This document shows positions 14,546-24,666 of a DNA stretch of 64,000 bases, one piece after another. The translations under genes and the position numbers were made by a program. The first letter of the stretch is position 1, and the number at the start of each line of letters is the position of its first letter. The stretch covers positions 32,136 to 96,135 of the forward strand of contig CAJNYU010000624.1 of the NCBI GenBank assembly GCA_905331475.1. Direction: 5' to 3'. The notes beneath the pieces are model-generated. The model ran no database searches and had not been told where the DNA came from. It saw nothing but the letters and a program-made list of their open reading frames with translations. This stretch comes from Rotaria socialis. Lineage: Eukaryota; Rotifera; Eurotatoria; Philodinida; Philodinidae.

Positions 14546-16887
14546 ATGCCCATTATTCTTCGGTCTGGATCATTAAGAATAAAGGTAAATTTCACTGATT
14601 GTAAACTTCTTATTATGTTTGAATTCGTGTTTAGAATGAATCCGAAGAGGATGTTCAACCAACTGTACCAAAACATCGAAAAAAAATCAAAGTAAATATA
14701 TCAATCATTTTTCTTTTTTGAACTATTTGTCTAACTTCTTCTTTTTTTCTAGAAAGAAATACCTGAAGACAAGGAAAATAACGACGAACCAATGCGTAAT
14801 GTTGAAGAAATCCGTCGAAAAAATCTTGAAGATAACAAAGCATTTTTAGACGGTTTATTACTCACAAAAGTAAATTCATTTTTTAAATTTTGGTTAAAAC
14901 CAGCATTTCCTTTTCTCTCGATATTAGATTCGAGATGACATCAAAACTTTAGCCAATACACTACAATTATCAGCGAAAAAAGATGCCAAAAAACGTGATT
15001 GTAAATAGTACGTAATTCGAACTTGTTGTCCCCCGCACACTTTCAGTTGTTGAGACGACTAAAACTACATGTAAATCAATTGCATACATGTGCGTTCATT
15101 CGAGGCATGGGGTTGACTTCCTACGTTCATCGCAATCGTTCCGGATCACTGAATTTTTTCTCCTTTCAAAATCGGTACGATTCATTCATTTGTTTAGTAT
15201 AACAGTTTCGGAAAATATTCCAGTTCGACGATCACTTCGTCTGGCGAATATGGATGTTGATGGTAACAAAATTGCGTCGCCCGAAGAAAGTGATAATGAA
15301 ATGGACACTACGAAAGTATATCGATATGATTCAACTATATTTTCTTATAAGTAAAATTTTGAATAGGATCAAAGTGTTACAATTTATCGACGACAAACTA
15401 TTAAACGAACGATTGAAATTTCTCCAGAAGAACAAGAAAACCTGAATCGAAAGATTCAAACATTTTTCGGAGAAAATAATTCAACGCCTGCGCCAAAAAA
15501 GTAAAATAAAAACTTTTTATTTTTTCTAAAAATAAAATTTGTTAAATAGATCGACTTTTAAATTTTCTGATTTGGAAATAGCCGATGAAAATGTTCTTAA
15601 ACTTACGCCTGATCGTCTCATATCTATGGATATTCATTCTCGTTCAGATATAGTCGCTATTATTGGTTGCGATCGGAAGGGTGCAGTGGGTCTTGTTGTT
15701 AAAGTAAATAAAAATTCTTTTTATTAAAAATAAAACTTTAGAGAAAATTTATTTTTAGTCTATCGATGATATACATGGCAAATGGTGTAAAATTAATTAC
15801 GATTTTCATACAGCATATGCGACATGTTGTCGTTTTGATAATCTCAATCCGAATAATATCAATTCGACATCCTATGATGGAACATTTCGTTCGTATGATA
15901 TAACAAAACATCAATCGATTGAAGTATAGAAAATTTTTTATTTCGCGACAAAAAAATATCAGGTATTGGAATATAATTATGTAGATATTTAGAGAGCCCG
16001 ATGAGCAAGGATTAACAGCTTTTGATTATCGATCATTACAAACTTGTCTCATTTCTACGGATAATGGCGATGTATTATTAGTTGATATTCGAGTCAAGTA
16101 AGATCTTTTTGTTTTTTTATTTCTCAGAAAAAAAACATCTGAAATGCATACTAGGCACCATCACAAAATAGAATAAATTTTATTATGATTATAAAAATTT
16201 TTGTTCCTTGTATTTAGTCCAGTGACGGTAGAACGTTTTGATGTATCAAAAAAACGTATTCGTACTCTTCATATTAATCCAATTAAAGTCGATGAATTTT
16301 GCCTATCTGGAAGTGATGAGTATGATTGAATTTTTGAAATTTTTGTTTATTTTGGATTCAATTGAAATTGTTTAGCTGTGTGAAAGTCTGGGATCTACGT
16401 AATATGTCATCTATGAAATATTGTCTGCAAACCGATCGTTCATGTTATGGAGCTTATTATAATCATGCAGGTACTCATATCATGGCTGCAACTCGAGATG
16501 ATCATTTGGCATCATTTTCATATAATGATATGAAAATTGCAGAAGATCCATTAAATATTCGACCAATAAAACGAATTGCTCATAAAAATTATGTGAATCG
16601 TTTTGTAACACCTTTTACGGCACAACCTTTTGCACTATTCGAATCTGATTTTCTCATTGGATCGAATGGATATCCAAGAGAAGTAAAATATTCATTTATT
16701 AACCCATGAATTTTTTATATTATTAATTTAGATAAGTGTCTACAATGAAAATTGCCAAAAGACAAGTTCACTAACTAGTGAAAATCTAAATTCATTAGCT
16801 ACAGCCAACATCAGTCATCGAACACTTCCAATAATTGTCGGTGGAAATTCTAGTGGACGTATTCATATATTTACAGGTCCTATGTAA
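14546..16887 (+). CDS. WDR76: WD40-repeat protein, WDR76/CMR1 type
   Basis: WDR76/Cmr1 proteins are nuclear WD40 proteins linked to DNA damage, chromatin and ubiquitin ligase adaptors. Exon 1 is 14546-14584 (MPIILRSGSLRIK), then NESEEDVQP. The N-terminal third is charged and low-complexity (KHRKKIKK, EIPEDKENNDEP), followed by RRSLRLANM, like the R-x-S-x-R-L-A basic motif of WDR76. The propeller begins near LKLTPDRLISMDIHSRSDIVAIIGCDRKGAVGL and continues with blades around YDGTFRSYDI, LISTDNGDVLLVDIR, CLSGSDESVKVWDLR, HIMAATRDDHLASFSYND, FLIGSNGYPREISVYNE and IIVGGNSSGRIHIF. It ends at GPM and a TAA at 16885. About eight exons with short introns, plus one larger intron near 15010-15220 whose exact acceptor I could not settle. 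Convergent with the thioesterase gene (191 bp between stops). Confidence 0.85.
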
Positions 16888-17078
16888 TGTAAAAAAGAAA
16901 TTTTAATTTGTCGTGTAAGATTTTCTTTACTTTTCGTGTTAATCTAGTTAGCTCGGTTGATAATAAATGAAATGAAAATCAAATTCGTGAATTATACTGA
17001 CTATTGTTGAATGAACTACGTAGAATTTATTTTAATATAATAAAACATTCATCTGAAATTGTTCGACTTTCATTACTA

Positions 17079-18204
17079 TTAATAACAGCGAATAGCACCT
17101 TCCTGTGCGCATGTTACTATTAGTCGTCCGCATTTCGTCCATATTCGTCCAAATGTTAATGCTCGATTGTTCATTGCAACCGGACATTCTAATTCATAGA
17201 GTAACCAATCGTCAGCACGAACCGGGTTTTTAGGTGGAATAGGCGGAATACCAGTCGTTCGTTCGATTGGTGTTGAATCGTCGTCACGTGTTGCTTCATC
17301 AATTTCAGATGCTGTTTCAAAGCCGAAATCATCATGAAACCACATTGAATGGTCAAGCGATACTTGCATTTTAATGCGTGGACTAAATATGTTAACAGCA
17401 TAGGGAAGGAGAGCAGAGGTTAATAATACACGATCACTACAATAAGCGACAGCTGAACGATGTAAATGCGAATCATTGGGTAGAGGTTCAACAGCTTTGA
17501 TCCAAACAAGTTGTCGTGCTGGCCATTCTGGTGCCGGTGTAAGTAAATCTCGTGGATGACAATGTCTAATATCTATACGTGTAGGCATATCAAGACCTAG
17601 TTCAACGAATGGTCGAAATTCAGCTGGTAGTCGAGGATCATCAAGAAGACTTCGGAAACGTTCTCTTGTTGAATGAAGTTTTTCAGGTGGAACAAGACCA
17701 AGAATAGGAAAATTAACAACAATTCTATTTTTCTTCTATGAATATGAAAACAAAAATCTTACCAACATTAGGCATCACTGGTTGATGTGCTAAGTTTCCT
17801 TTTTCTTTCTTATGAAAACTCATTTCACATTCAAACACAATTTTATCGTCTTGTAGAGCTGTAACACTGCGTGCTTGAAATGAATGGCCTTCACGTAATC
17901 GTTTAACTTTGTATGTTATTGCCGATGAATTATCAGCTGCTGAGAGAAAATACGAATGAAGACTATGCAATGGATGATTTCGTGTTAATGTTAGTTGAGC
18001 AGCATAAATAGCCGAACCAATAATTTGACCACCGAATACACTTGTACGATAAGGATAAACGAATAGAGTTTCGGCAGGCTGAACAAAAACATCAGGCAAA
18101 ATTTCAATAACTTTTAATGTTTCATAAAGTGTAGGTAATTTTATTGTTGATAATAATCGATGAGAAGCAGTGTTCAATAATGGCGAACATTTAAGAAGTA
18201 TCAT
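17079..18204 (-). CDS. ACOT8: Acyl-CoA thioesterase, ACOT8/TesB double-hotdog family
   Basis: Hydrolyses acyl-CoA to free fatty acid and CoA; the ACOT8 branch is peroxisomal in animals. The N-terminal hotdog shows VFGGQIIGSAIYAA, LHSLHSYFLSAAD, VKRLREGHSFQARSVTALQ and FECEMSFHK. The C-terminal hotdog shows PPEKLHSTRERF, ARQLVWIKA, AVAYCSDRVLLTSALLPY and VSLDHSMWFHDDF, ending TCAQEGAIRCY. The SLDHSMWFH and CAQEG signatures are typical of ACOT8. Between DDF and DWLLYE there is an acidic/proline-rich insert of about 35 residues not present in human ACOT8. The C-terminus lacks the SKL peroxisomal signal. The start is the first ATG (MILLKCSPLL). The join near 17705-17765 does not give a clean in-frame GT-AG intron, so the exon boundary or frame there is unresolved. 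Confidence 0.87.
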
Positions 18205-18754
18205 TTTGTTTTCTTGTTTTTCTACCAATAAAATCTAGACAGCATAGCAGAACTTCATTCAAGACGCCATTAAGTCTACACTATGGCCGTAGTAATGTTT
18301 TTGTTGTAACCAACATGTTTTCTTCCTGTAGAAAATATAATAGATCAGAAACGTTTGGGTTGTTGTTTTGTTTTTCTCGTTCTTCTGCTGATTTTTTTCT
18401 ACGTTATGAGAGAAGGACGGAGAAGGAAAAAAATTAACTATTGGTTGCGCGAATAAATAATAACCACTATGCTTGAATGCAGCCGCGTTCTCTCGGCGGT
18501 TTAGAACGAAAACACGAGTGCATTGCGTGTCATACTTAAGGTTCTACATGTCTTAGAAAAATAACACGAGAGAAAAAAAGAGAAAGTCTTCAAATAATAC
18601 AAAGAGATTCTCAGAGATCATTGGTCCCATGATATTTCATAATAGTTTCATTTAGATTAGAAAATGGAAATATAACAATTCATTAACCTTTGAAGATCAT
18701 TAAGTTACGTTTTTTTTTTAAATTTTCAATGCTTTTAGTCACAGTTTTCGGTAT
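18205..18754. other. Intergenic, nothing recognised
   Basis: 550 bp upstream of the thioesterase and downstream of the STPGR-like gene. Contains poly-T/A runs and purine-rich stretches (for example near 18370-18430). No feature supported. Confidence 0.5.
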
Positions 18755-19590
18755 TTAATTAGCACCATTATAAACCGATGGATTCCAACGTCCTTTTAAT
18801 GTTACACCTGGTCGTGTAAGATTGGAACATGAATGATTATCGCCGAAGGAACTGTAATAAGGTGGTGCGCATGAATTATATTTTTTCGATGTAAACAGAC
18901 GTTTACCAATGGTAAACGAGGGTAAACGATGTCGATCGATTTTAGCTGGATAATAGAAAGGTGGATTTGTTCGCAGTTTTTGATCGGATAAAAAACGATG
19001 TTTTTGTGTAAAACCAGGTTTTTTTCGTGATAAAACATCATCATCATGATCGAATTCATATATTGGATAAGCAGCTGGACCGGGAGAAATCAATTGTTTT
19101 GTTTTCCGTGAAACTATTGGAGCATATAATGGTCGAAGGAGAGGAGCTCGACGGTGGCACTTCGATTCAGATGGAAAATATAAACGTCCGGAATATACAT
19201 ATTCTTGTTTATGTTCTGTTCGACGTGGTATAATCGAGATTGCAGGCATCTTAGCATTCGATGTAAATTGATCATTGGGATTGTAGTGTGCTAATAAATT
19301 AGATGAGATCGATGAAGTTGTTTCGTATCGACTACCGATTGTTTTACCTAAAGAAATGATAATTGGTTAAATGATTTTCTTTTCCTTCTCTGTTCACCTG
19401 GTCGACTATAGATAGATCTATCTGGTATATGATAGTCGGCTGGACCCGGTGTTTTTATTAGATTTTCTTTCGGTTGAAATATTTTCGGTTTAATTACCCA
19501 TGCGGGGCCATGATAAAAAGTATCATCATGTAAACTATAAAATGGTGGTGCATTTGTTCTTATCTCTCTATTCGACATTTGATAGCGCAT
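18755..19590 (-). CDS. STPGR/SHIPPO-repeat protein (CIMAP/ODF3-like)
   Basis: Proteins with repeated P-G-P-x-x-Y (STPGR or SHIPPO) motifs are axoneme/microtubule-associated (ODF3, CIMAP). Two exons: 19397-19590 encodes MRYQMSNREIRTNAPPFY through PGPADYHIPDRSIYSRP; 18755-19347 follows through the join RPG-KTIGSRYE. Repeats seen: TPGPADY, SPGPAAYPIYEF, and weaker NAPPFY, NPPFYYPA, APPYYSSF and RPGVTLKGRW units, rich in Pro, Tyr and basic residues. About 260 residues with no signal peptide or membrane segment. It starts 130 bp from, and points away from, another protein of similar style (19721), suggesting a co-regulated divergent pair. The ciliary role is inferred from the motif. Confidence 0.75.
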
Positions 19591-19720
19591 TATAGATTGT
19601 GGTTCTGTTTTCGCTGCTAGTGATATTTACTTTGTAAAAACTGTAATTAATACAGCACAAACAAAAGTAATTAAAAATTCTGTTGCTAGGTTGATTTATA
19701 AATATGTATATGTTATTTTA

Positions 19721-20459
19721 ATGTCTAATAATCATCAATTTAGAAATTTTGTGGATGCATGGAAAGTGCGTCCGATTCATGGTTTTGAGAAATATCTATT
19801 TTCTAATAATGAAATATCTTTAAATAATGCAATTTCACCTATTAGATCGAATCGAAAACATTATGTTGATCCAGCTCGATTTATTTATCCACGCGATGCA
19901 ATGGGTAATTTGCTTACTCCACTAGGCAAACGAACTTCGCACACGTCGATACCTCTTTATTTACCTAAATATGATTTTATTAAAATTCGTTCACCAATAT
20001 GGACTATCAAAAATGTACATCATTCGAAAGAAAATATTCATCGTGTCGGTCCAATGACTTATAATAGTGTTAATGATAAATCACAATTGCCGTGCAAATT
20101 TGGTTGGACACAAATAGGCCGAAAAACATATAACAGCCATTCACGACTCATACTTCCATTTTATGATACAAGAAAATATAAACAAGTTGGTAATCCATAT
20201 TCAGTATGTTTCAATTTTCTTATGTCCAGATGAAAATATTTTCGAGCTATTATTTTCCATAGAAACATACTGTTATCCTCGGGCGAGGAACAGATATTAA
20301 AAGAAAAAGGTCAGCCATTATAAAACAGCTATAAAATGACAGGAACTTGTAAATGAAAATTTATTTTCAACCCAAGAATTCAATGATTTAATTACCATGA
20401 ATGATCCTATCGTCGATATAGAAAAAGTTGATTTATATCCTCCTTTGAATCTTTTATGA
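19721..20459 (+). CDS. Unknown Tyr/Arg-rich protein, possibly STPGR-like
   Basis: Start MSNNHQFRNFVDAWKVRP at 19721. The single-frame ORF ends at 20233, but a donor (GTATGT) at 20204 and an acceptor (ACAG) ending at 20342 allow a phase-0 splice to a second exon, 20343-20459, encoding ELVNENLFSTQEFNDL and ending PPLNLL. That would give about 200 residues. Visible elements: ISPIRSNRKHYVDPARFIYP, TPLGKRTSHTSIPLYLPKY, and VGPMTYNSV, which resembles a single degenerate P-G-P-x-x-Y unit. Composition and divergent position next to an STPGR gene suggest a related cilium/sperm-type structural protein, but no family is firmly recognised. The second exon is my prediction. Confidence 0.55.
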
Positions 20460-21394
20460 GAATAAAAACTCGAACATCTCTATCAGAAGAAAGCAAAAAT
20501 TCATTAATAGATGACAATGAATCATTCTTATTATAGTAAGTGGATATTATTAATGGATGTTAATATTAATAACTCTTCTAGATCAATAAATACCAAAAAT
20601 AAAACATTCATTCGTACAACCTGATTCGGAATTACTTTACTCATATAATCATTTTATTATTTATTGAAAAACAGCAATGCTTTATCATTGAATAATGAAA
20701 AAGATCAAGAAATTGTTGTATTGATATTTGATACATATGATTAATAAGTTTTGAAAATAAAAAAACAATAACTAGTAATCTCTCAAGGAAAATTCTCTAT
20801 CCTAAAAATAGAATATATAATATCCTATTCTGAAAATGTCAATTTACTAAGCCACAAAATATTAAATCTAAATACTTACGGCAATTTATGACGTACGAAA
20901 ATAAATGATCGATCATCGTACAGCAACTAGTCGATATTCTTCTCTTGTTGCACTAAGTCTCATTTCTTATTTTTGTATATTAACCATATAGAAAAAAAAA
21001 TTTCTATTTTTTGTTTGTCTATATTAATAATACAGAAAATCTTAATTTCAATTTATTATTTTTCTGTATAGATAGTATCGAAAACAGCTTGTGCTATTCC
21101 TTATTTTTCGTTATTAATGACATAGAGCAGTGTTCAGATGTTGCTAAAATTTTTGCAGCCTTTGAACAAATTTCAAAACGTTATAACTCCTGAACGGATG
21201 CTTATTTTTCGATGAAATTTGAAATCTGTCGATGAAATTCGATGCAGCTTACTATAATTGTTTTCGCAAACTCCAATGACAAAATTTTTTTCATAAAACC
21301 TCATCATTGAGCTCCAATATGATCCCCTCCCCCCCACAAGTTCCATTTAGGTACCATGCTCCGAAGCTGAAATATAACATATCCAGAAATTCCG

Positions 21395-21442
21395 GGTAAC
21401 TTAAAATGAAATTGAAGTAACTGGAAGTAACTTCAAGTTCAA
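21395..21442. repeat. Short island rich in GTAACTT/AAGTTAC
   Basis: Within about 50 bp the word GTAACTT or AAGTAACT occurs three to four times (GGGTAACTTAAAA, GAAGTAACTGG, GAAGTAACTTCAAGTTC), partly palindromic. It is not a simple tandem repeat. Confidence 0.5.
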
Positions 21443-21680
21443 AGTCCACTGTTTTTCCCTTGGGTTTGGATCACATGAGTATATAACTACTCTCTGTCGT
21501 TCACATTCGGTACCAGCGACATGTGTCGCGCTTAAAAAATCATTGGCTATGACTCCTATTTATCGTGATTTGAGAATGAATGATAACAGCATTTGTGTGT
21601 TCATTTCATCCGAATTTCTTCACGTGCTTTGAATTTGTGATTGTCGATCGTCAGACTAGTCTGGAACAATGTCTTCATTC

Positions 21681-21825
21681 CTACAATCGGATCTGAAAAT
21701 GGGTTGCATCGAATCTTACATGAAAAACGACAAGAACCAACAGATTCCGTCGGATTTCGGGCTTCGTACCAAGATTCGGATCCGTAAGATCGGAACCCGA
21801 TCCTATCTTACTCTGGGATCCGATG
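21681..21825. repeat. Motif-saturated island, ATCCG/CGGAT word
   Basis: CGGAT, ATCCG, GATCGG and CCGATC words recur in both orientations over about 145 bp, raising GC well above the flanks. Two nested inverted repeats lie at 21785-21810: TAAGAT...ATCTTA outside and GATCGG-AAC-CCGATC inside. An ORF overlaps it but has no recognisable protein. Confidence 0.6.
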
Positions 21826-21921
21826 CGCCAAGAAAAATCTGCTATAGTCAACCTCTAAAAAGCGTTTTTGCGCTAAATAGAATTTTAATATTTTTTAAAA
21901 TTCTCCCGTCGGATTAGTCGA

Positions 21922-22112
21922 CCTGGGATTATCTCAAAGAAAGTTTCAGTGAAGAAACACGCTCAATAATAATTGAGCTATTAGGAATTAGATCTCCTCG
22001 ACTTTTAACGAATATGAATGCGGAGTCATATGTATTACAATGTGCGAAATCAATACGATCTGAATTAAAAATGAAATTGATTGAAGAAACAAAACAAGTG
22101 GTGATTTTGTAG
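21922..22112 (+). CDS. Unrecognised ORF fragment
   Basis: An open stretch reading DYLKESFSEETRSIIIELLG, then IRSPRLLTNMNAESYVLQ and KSIRSELKMKLIEETKQ, then a stop. The amphipathic, Glu/Lys/Leu-rich composition looks more protein-like than chance ORFs nearby, but no start, splice context or family can be assigned. It could be an exon of an unrecognised gene or a fragment of a decayed one. Confidence 0.25.
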
Positions 22113-23036
22113 TAAAACATGCCATCGTTCACACACTGAAGTCAATACAACACATTATATCAACGGACAAGACATCAACCAATTCTATTGCAAGAATTAA
22201 ATACCGTCCAGTGAGTCAGCAGCACATTTTTGCTTTTCAGCTATAGACTTTCCTTTATTTCTGTTTTAGCTGCTGGATTCGTGGTGACTAAAAACTGGTG
22301 CGTCATCTGTTTACAATTCTTTGAACAAAATGATTATTTTTTCTATGCTACAAAAAGGTCCTCTCTAACCTGTTTTCTATCGAAATCTCGAAACTTAGAC
22401 CGAATATCTTCCGCGCCGAGAAAAACGTCATTTTCCTCATAACGAAAGATTTTATTCCAAACCCAAATTAAATCTTTGTTCTTAACCTGATCAGTGAGCA
22501 CTGTTATAGTCTCAAAGATGAATTTACAATCTTTTCATTATCTGCAAACTATCGTGTGAGTATCTATATATACCAAAAAAGAAAAGTCAGAAATGAAAAA
22601 TAACCACATTTATCGAATGTCAAATTGTAGCGAGAAAAAAATACACATTATGTCAATTGTATTTGATGTTGCGCTTTCAGAACACATAGTAGCTGTGCAT
22701 AGCTGCTCATCTTTTATAGTAGGTGATGTAAGTTCATTCGACAACAAACAAGAAAACATGGTCAATACGTTTGATGATACCTCTTATGACGTTTACATCC
22801 AACAAGCCCAGGTGTCGTTGCATTATTATGTGATGCAAAGACTAATTCATCACTTCTTCAATAAATATTTAAGCATCGATCGTGAAGGTGACTAATGTAA
22901 ATTACAAAGTGACTATTAATTTACAAGATTTTATATCTTTTCCAGATATTGCACAGTTTATGTACGATCTTCAGATTCGACGAGCTATACAATGGAACAT
23001 ATTGTAGAGTTTTGCCGATATATTCGCCCAAGTCCA

Positions 23037-23250
23037 CGCAACCGGCACGGGAAACGGCCGGTTCCCGCGATTTCACGAAAGCAGTATTCCGGACCGGGAA
23101 AATCCGTCCCGGAGTACTGCTTCCAGGGTCCGGTGATATCCGGCGTTTTCCTGCACGTTCCGGTGCGTTTCCTGCATGCTTCTGGCCGGTTCCAATTAAA
23201 TCCGCTCATTTCCGGAGACCGGAAACATCGTCCTGGGCGGTCAAACGAGG
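23037..23250. repeat. GC-rich motif-saturated island, CCGG word
   Basis: About 210 bp packed with CCGG, CCGGA, TTCCGG and GGCCGG words on both strands, in an otherwise AT-rich region. It contains a hairpin at 23081-23120 (GCAGTATTCCGG pairing with CCGGAGTACTGC). Long overlapping ORFs on both strands are a by-product of the base composition. Confidence 0.65.
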
Positions 23251-24263
23251 ATATTCTTGGCCATTTCAGATCAGTGCCAAGTGAAGCCACGATCGCAACA
23301 AAATTGGATTATGTAAATCAATTCATGAAATCTATTCAATGGGTATAATTTGTTTTATTACCCGACATCGCAATAATGTCCCGTTTCTATCATTAAGACG
23401 TTTATGGTTTTTTGAAGTCCAATGTTTCTTTTATTCATATTACAAAATAAATCGGGAACACTCACGACAAATGAATTTGTCAACGTCGATGTAAATTCTA
23501 TTTAAATGAAGCATATCATATGCCAATACTGACGAAAGAAAATGGACTGTGACAGTTGAACTCTAGTAATGCTGTTGACCTTCGTAAAATTTTGTCTACA
23601 TTTATTTTCAATCGAAATAAAGCGCAATGGAATGAAATGAACACTTTTTAAATTCTTCTTTCTCTTTTGATACTGTGAACTCAGAATAAAAGGATAGCAC
23701 AACACATCATTTCACTTTTCATCAATTATTAGCAATAAAATGTTGTCCTAAGTACGCAATCCGACGACTTTTCAACATCGAGCATATTTGCAAAGAAAGA
23801 TGGTGACGACAAATTTTGCCGTAAGAATATATAGTGTGTAGCGTGATATGAGAAGTGACTGTTATGCTCTTCGTAGTCGTCATATCTGATTCAAAAGACA
23901 ATTTTCCTTTGCACCCATTCGGTTCGGATGCAGAATACTGATACAAGAAGTCGACTCTGATGTCAGACATTCATTTATGTGTATTGTGGTGCAAGCGCAA
24001 GACAATCTATATCTGACAGATTTCTAAGAAATAAACTAGTGTTCACCAGGAGAAGTAGAAGGATTCAATGAACAAATAATAAATGTCACAAATATTCCGT
24101 TTATTCAGCCTGTTGTGTCAAAGTGTACTTCTCCAGCAGATGGCCATAACTCTCAATTAGACTTACGTTGAGGCTAGCATGTCAGCTTGGTTTGGTTTCC
24201 ATGTCGTACACTGCCTAGTATACGATAGGGCGAAAAAAAACGCCTTGCAACGGTCACTGATGC

Positions 24264-24330
24264 GTAGGTGGTAGTATGGGTGAGAAGGAGGCATATATCA
24301 CCACCCATATCCACACGCTCGCCAACACCC
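24264..24330. repeat. Degenerate telomere-like inverted pair
   Basis: A G-rich stretch (GTAGGTGGTAGTATGGGTGA) is followed within 25 bp by the C-rich counterpart (CACCACCCATATCCACACGC). It resembles the clearer TGTGGG/CCCACA pairs elsewhere in the window but is more degenerate. Confidence 0.4.
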
Positions 24331-24666
24331 AATTTTGATATTTCGGATTCAATTGAATTTTTATTTGCTTTAGGTGAATTCGATAAAATTGCTTCTGATT
24401 TAATGGTAAAAGAAGAAATTTATTTCGATGTTTCATATATTCAATACGAAACGATGAAATGCTTTTGTCATTGTTCGATTATTATCCAATAATTCGATTA
24501 ATTGACCTTGGTTGTTAAAACCATTGGGAAAGCATATTTCATGATAACGATTAAGACGATCAATAATCAATTGATAGTTATTATCATCTTGGATATTAAG
24601 CTGAAAAGGATTAAAAGCTGTTTCGTGTTTTGTCATAGGTCAAAAAAAAATTCTAGACAGAAACTT

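Larger units (their letters stand above)
20460..24260. other. Gene-poor region with motif-saturated islands
   Basis: About 3.8 kb without a recognisable gene. It holds three short islands listed separately (GTAACTT near 21.4 kb, ATCCG near 21.75 kb, CCGG near 23.1 kb) and two short unrecognised ORFs (about 21922-22112 and 22593-22895). The rest is AT-rich and unremarkable. Confidence 0.55.

Noticed and set aside
22985-23348. Long overlapping ORFs on both strands in the GC-rich patch
   Set aside because: They arise from the CCGG-rich composition; no codon-level similarity to a protein and they overlap in three frames.
24254-24636. Minus-strand ORFs after the dynein C-terminus
   Set aside because: Considered as a dynein continuation, but the conserved dynein end (GVALLRDIK then stop) is already reached at 24667; no similarity beyond it.
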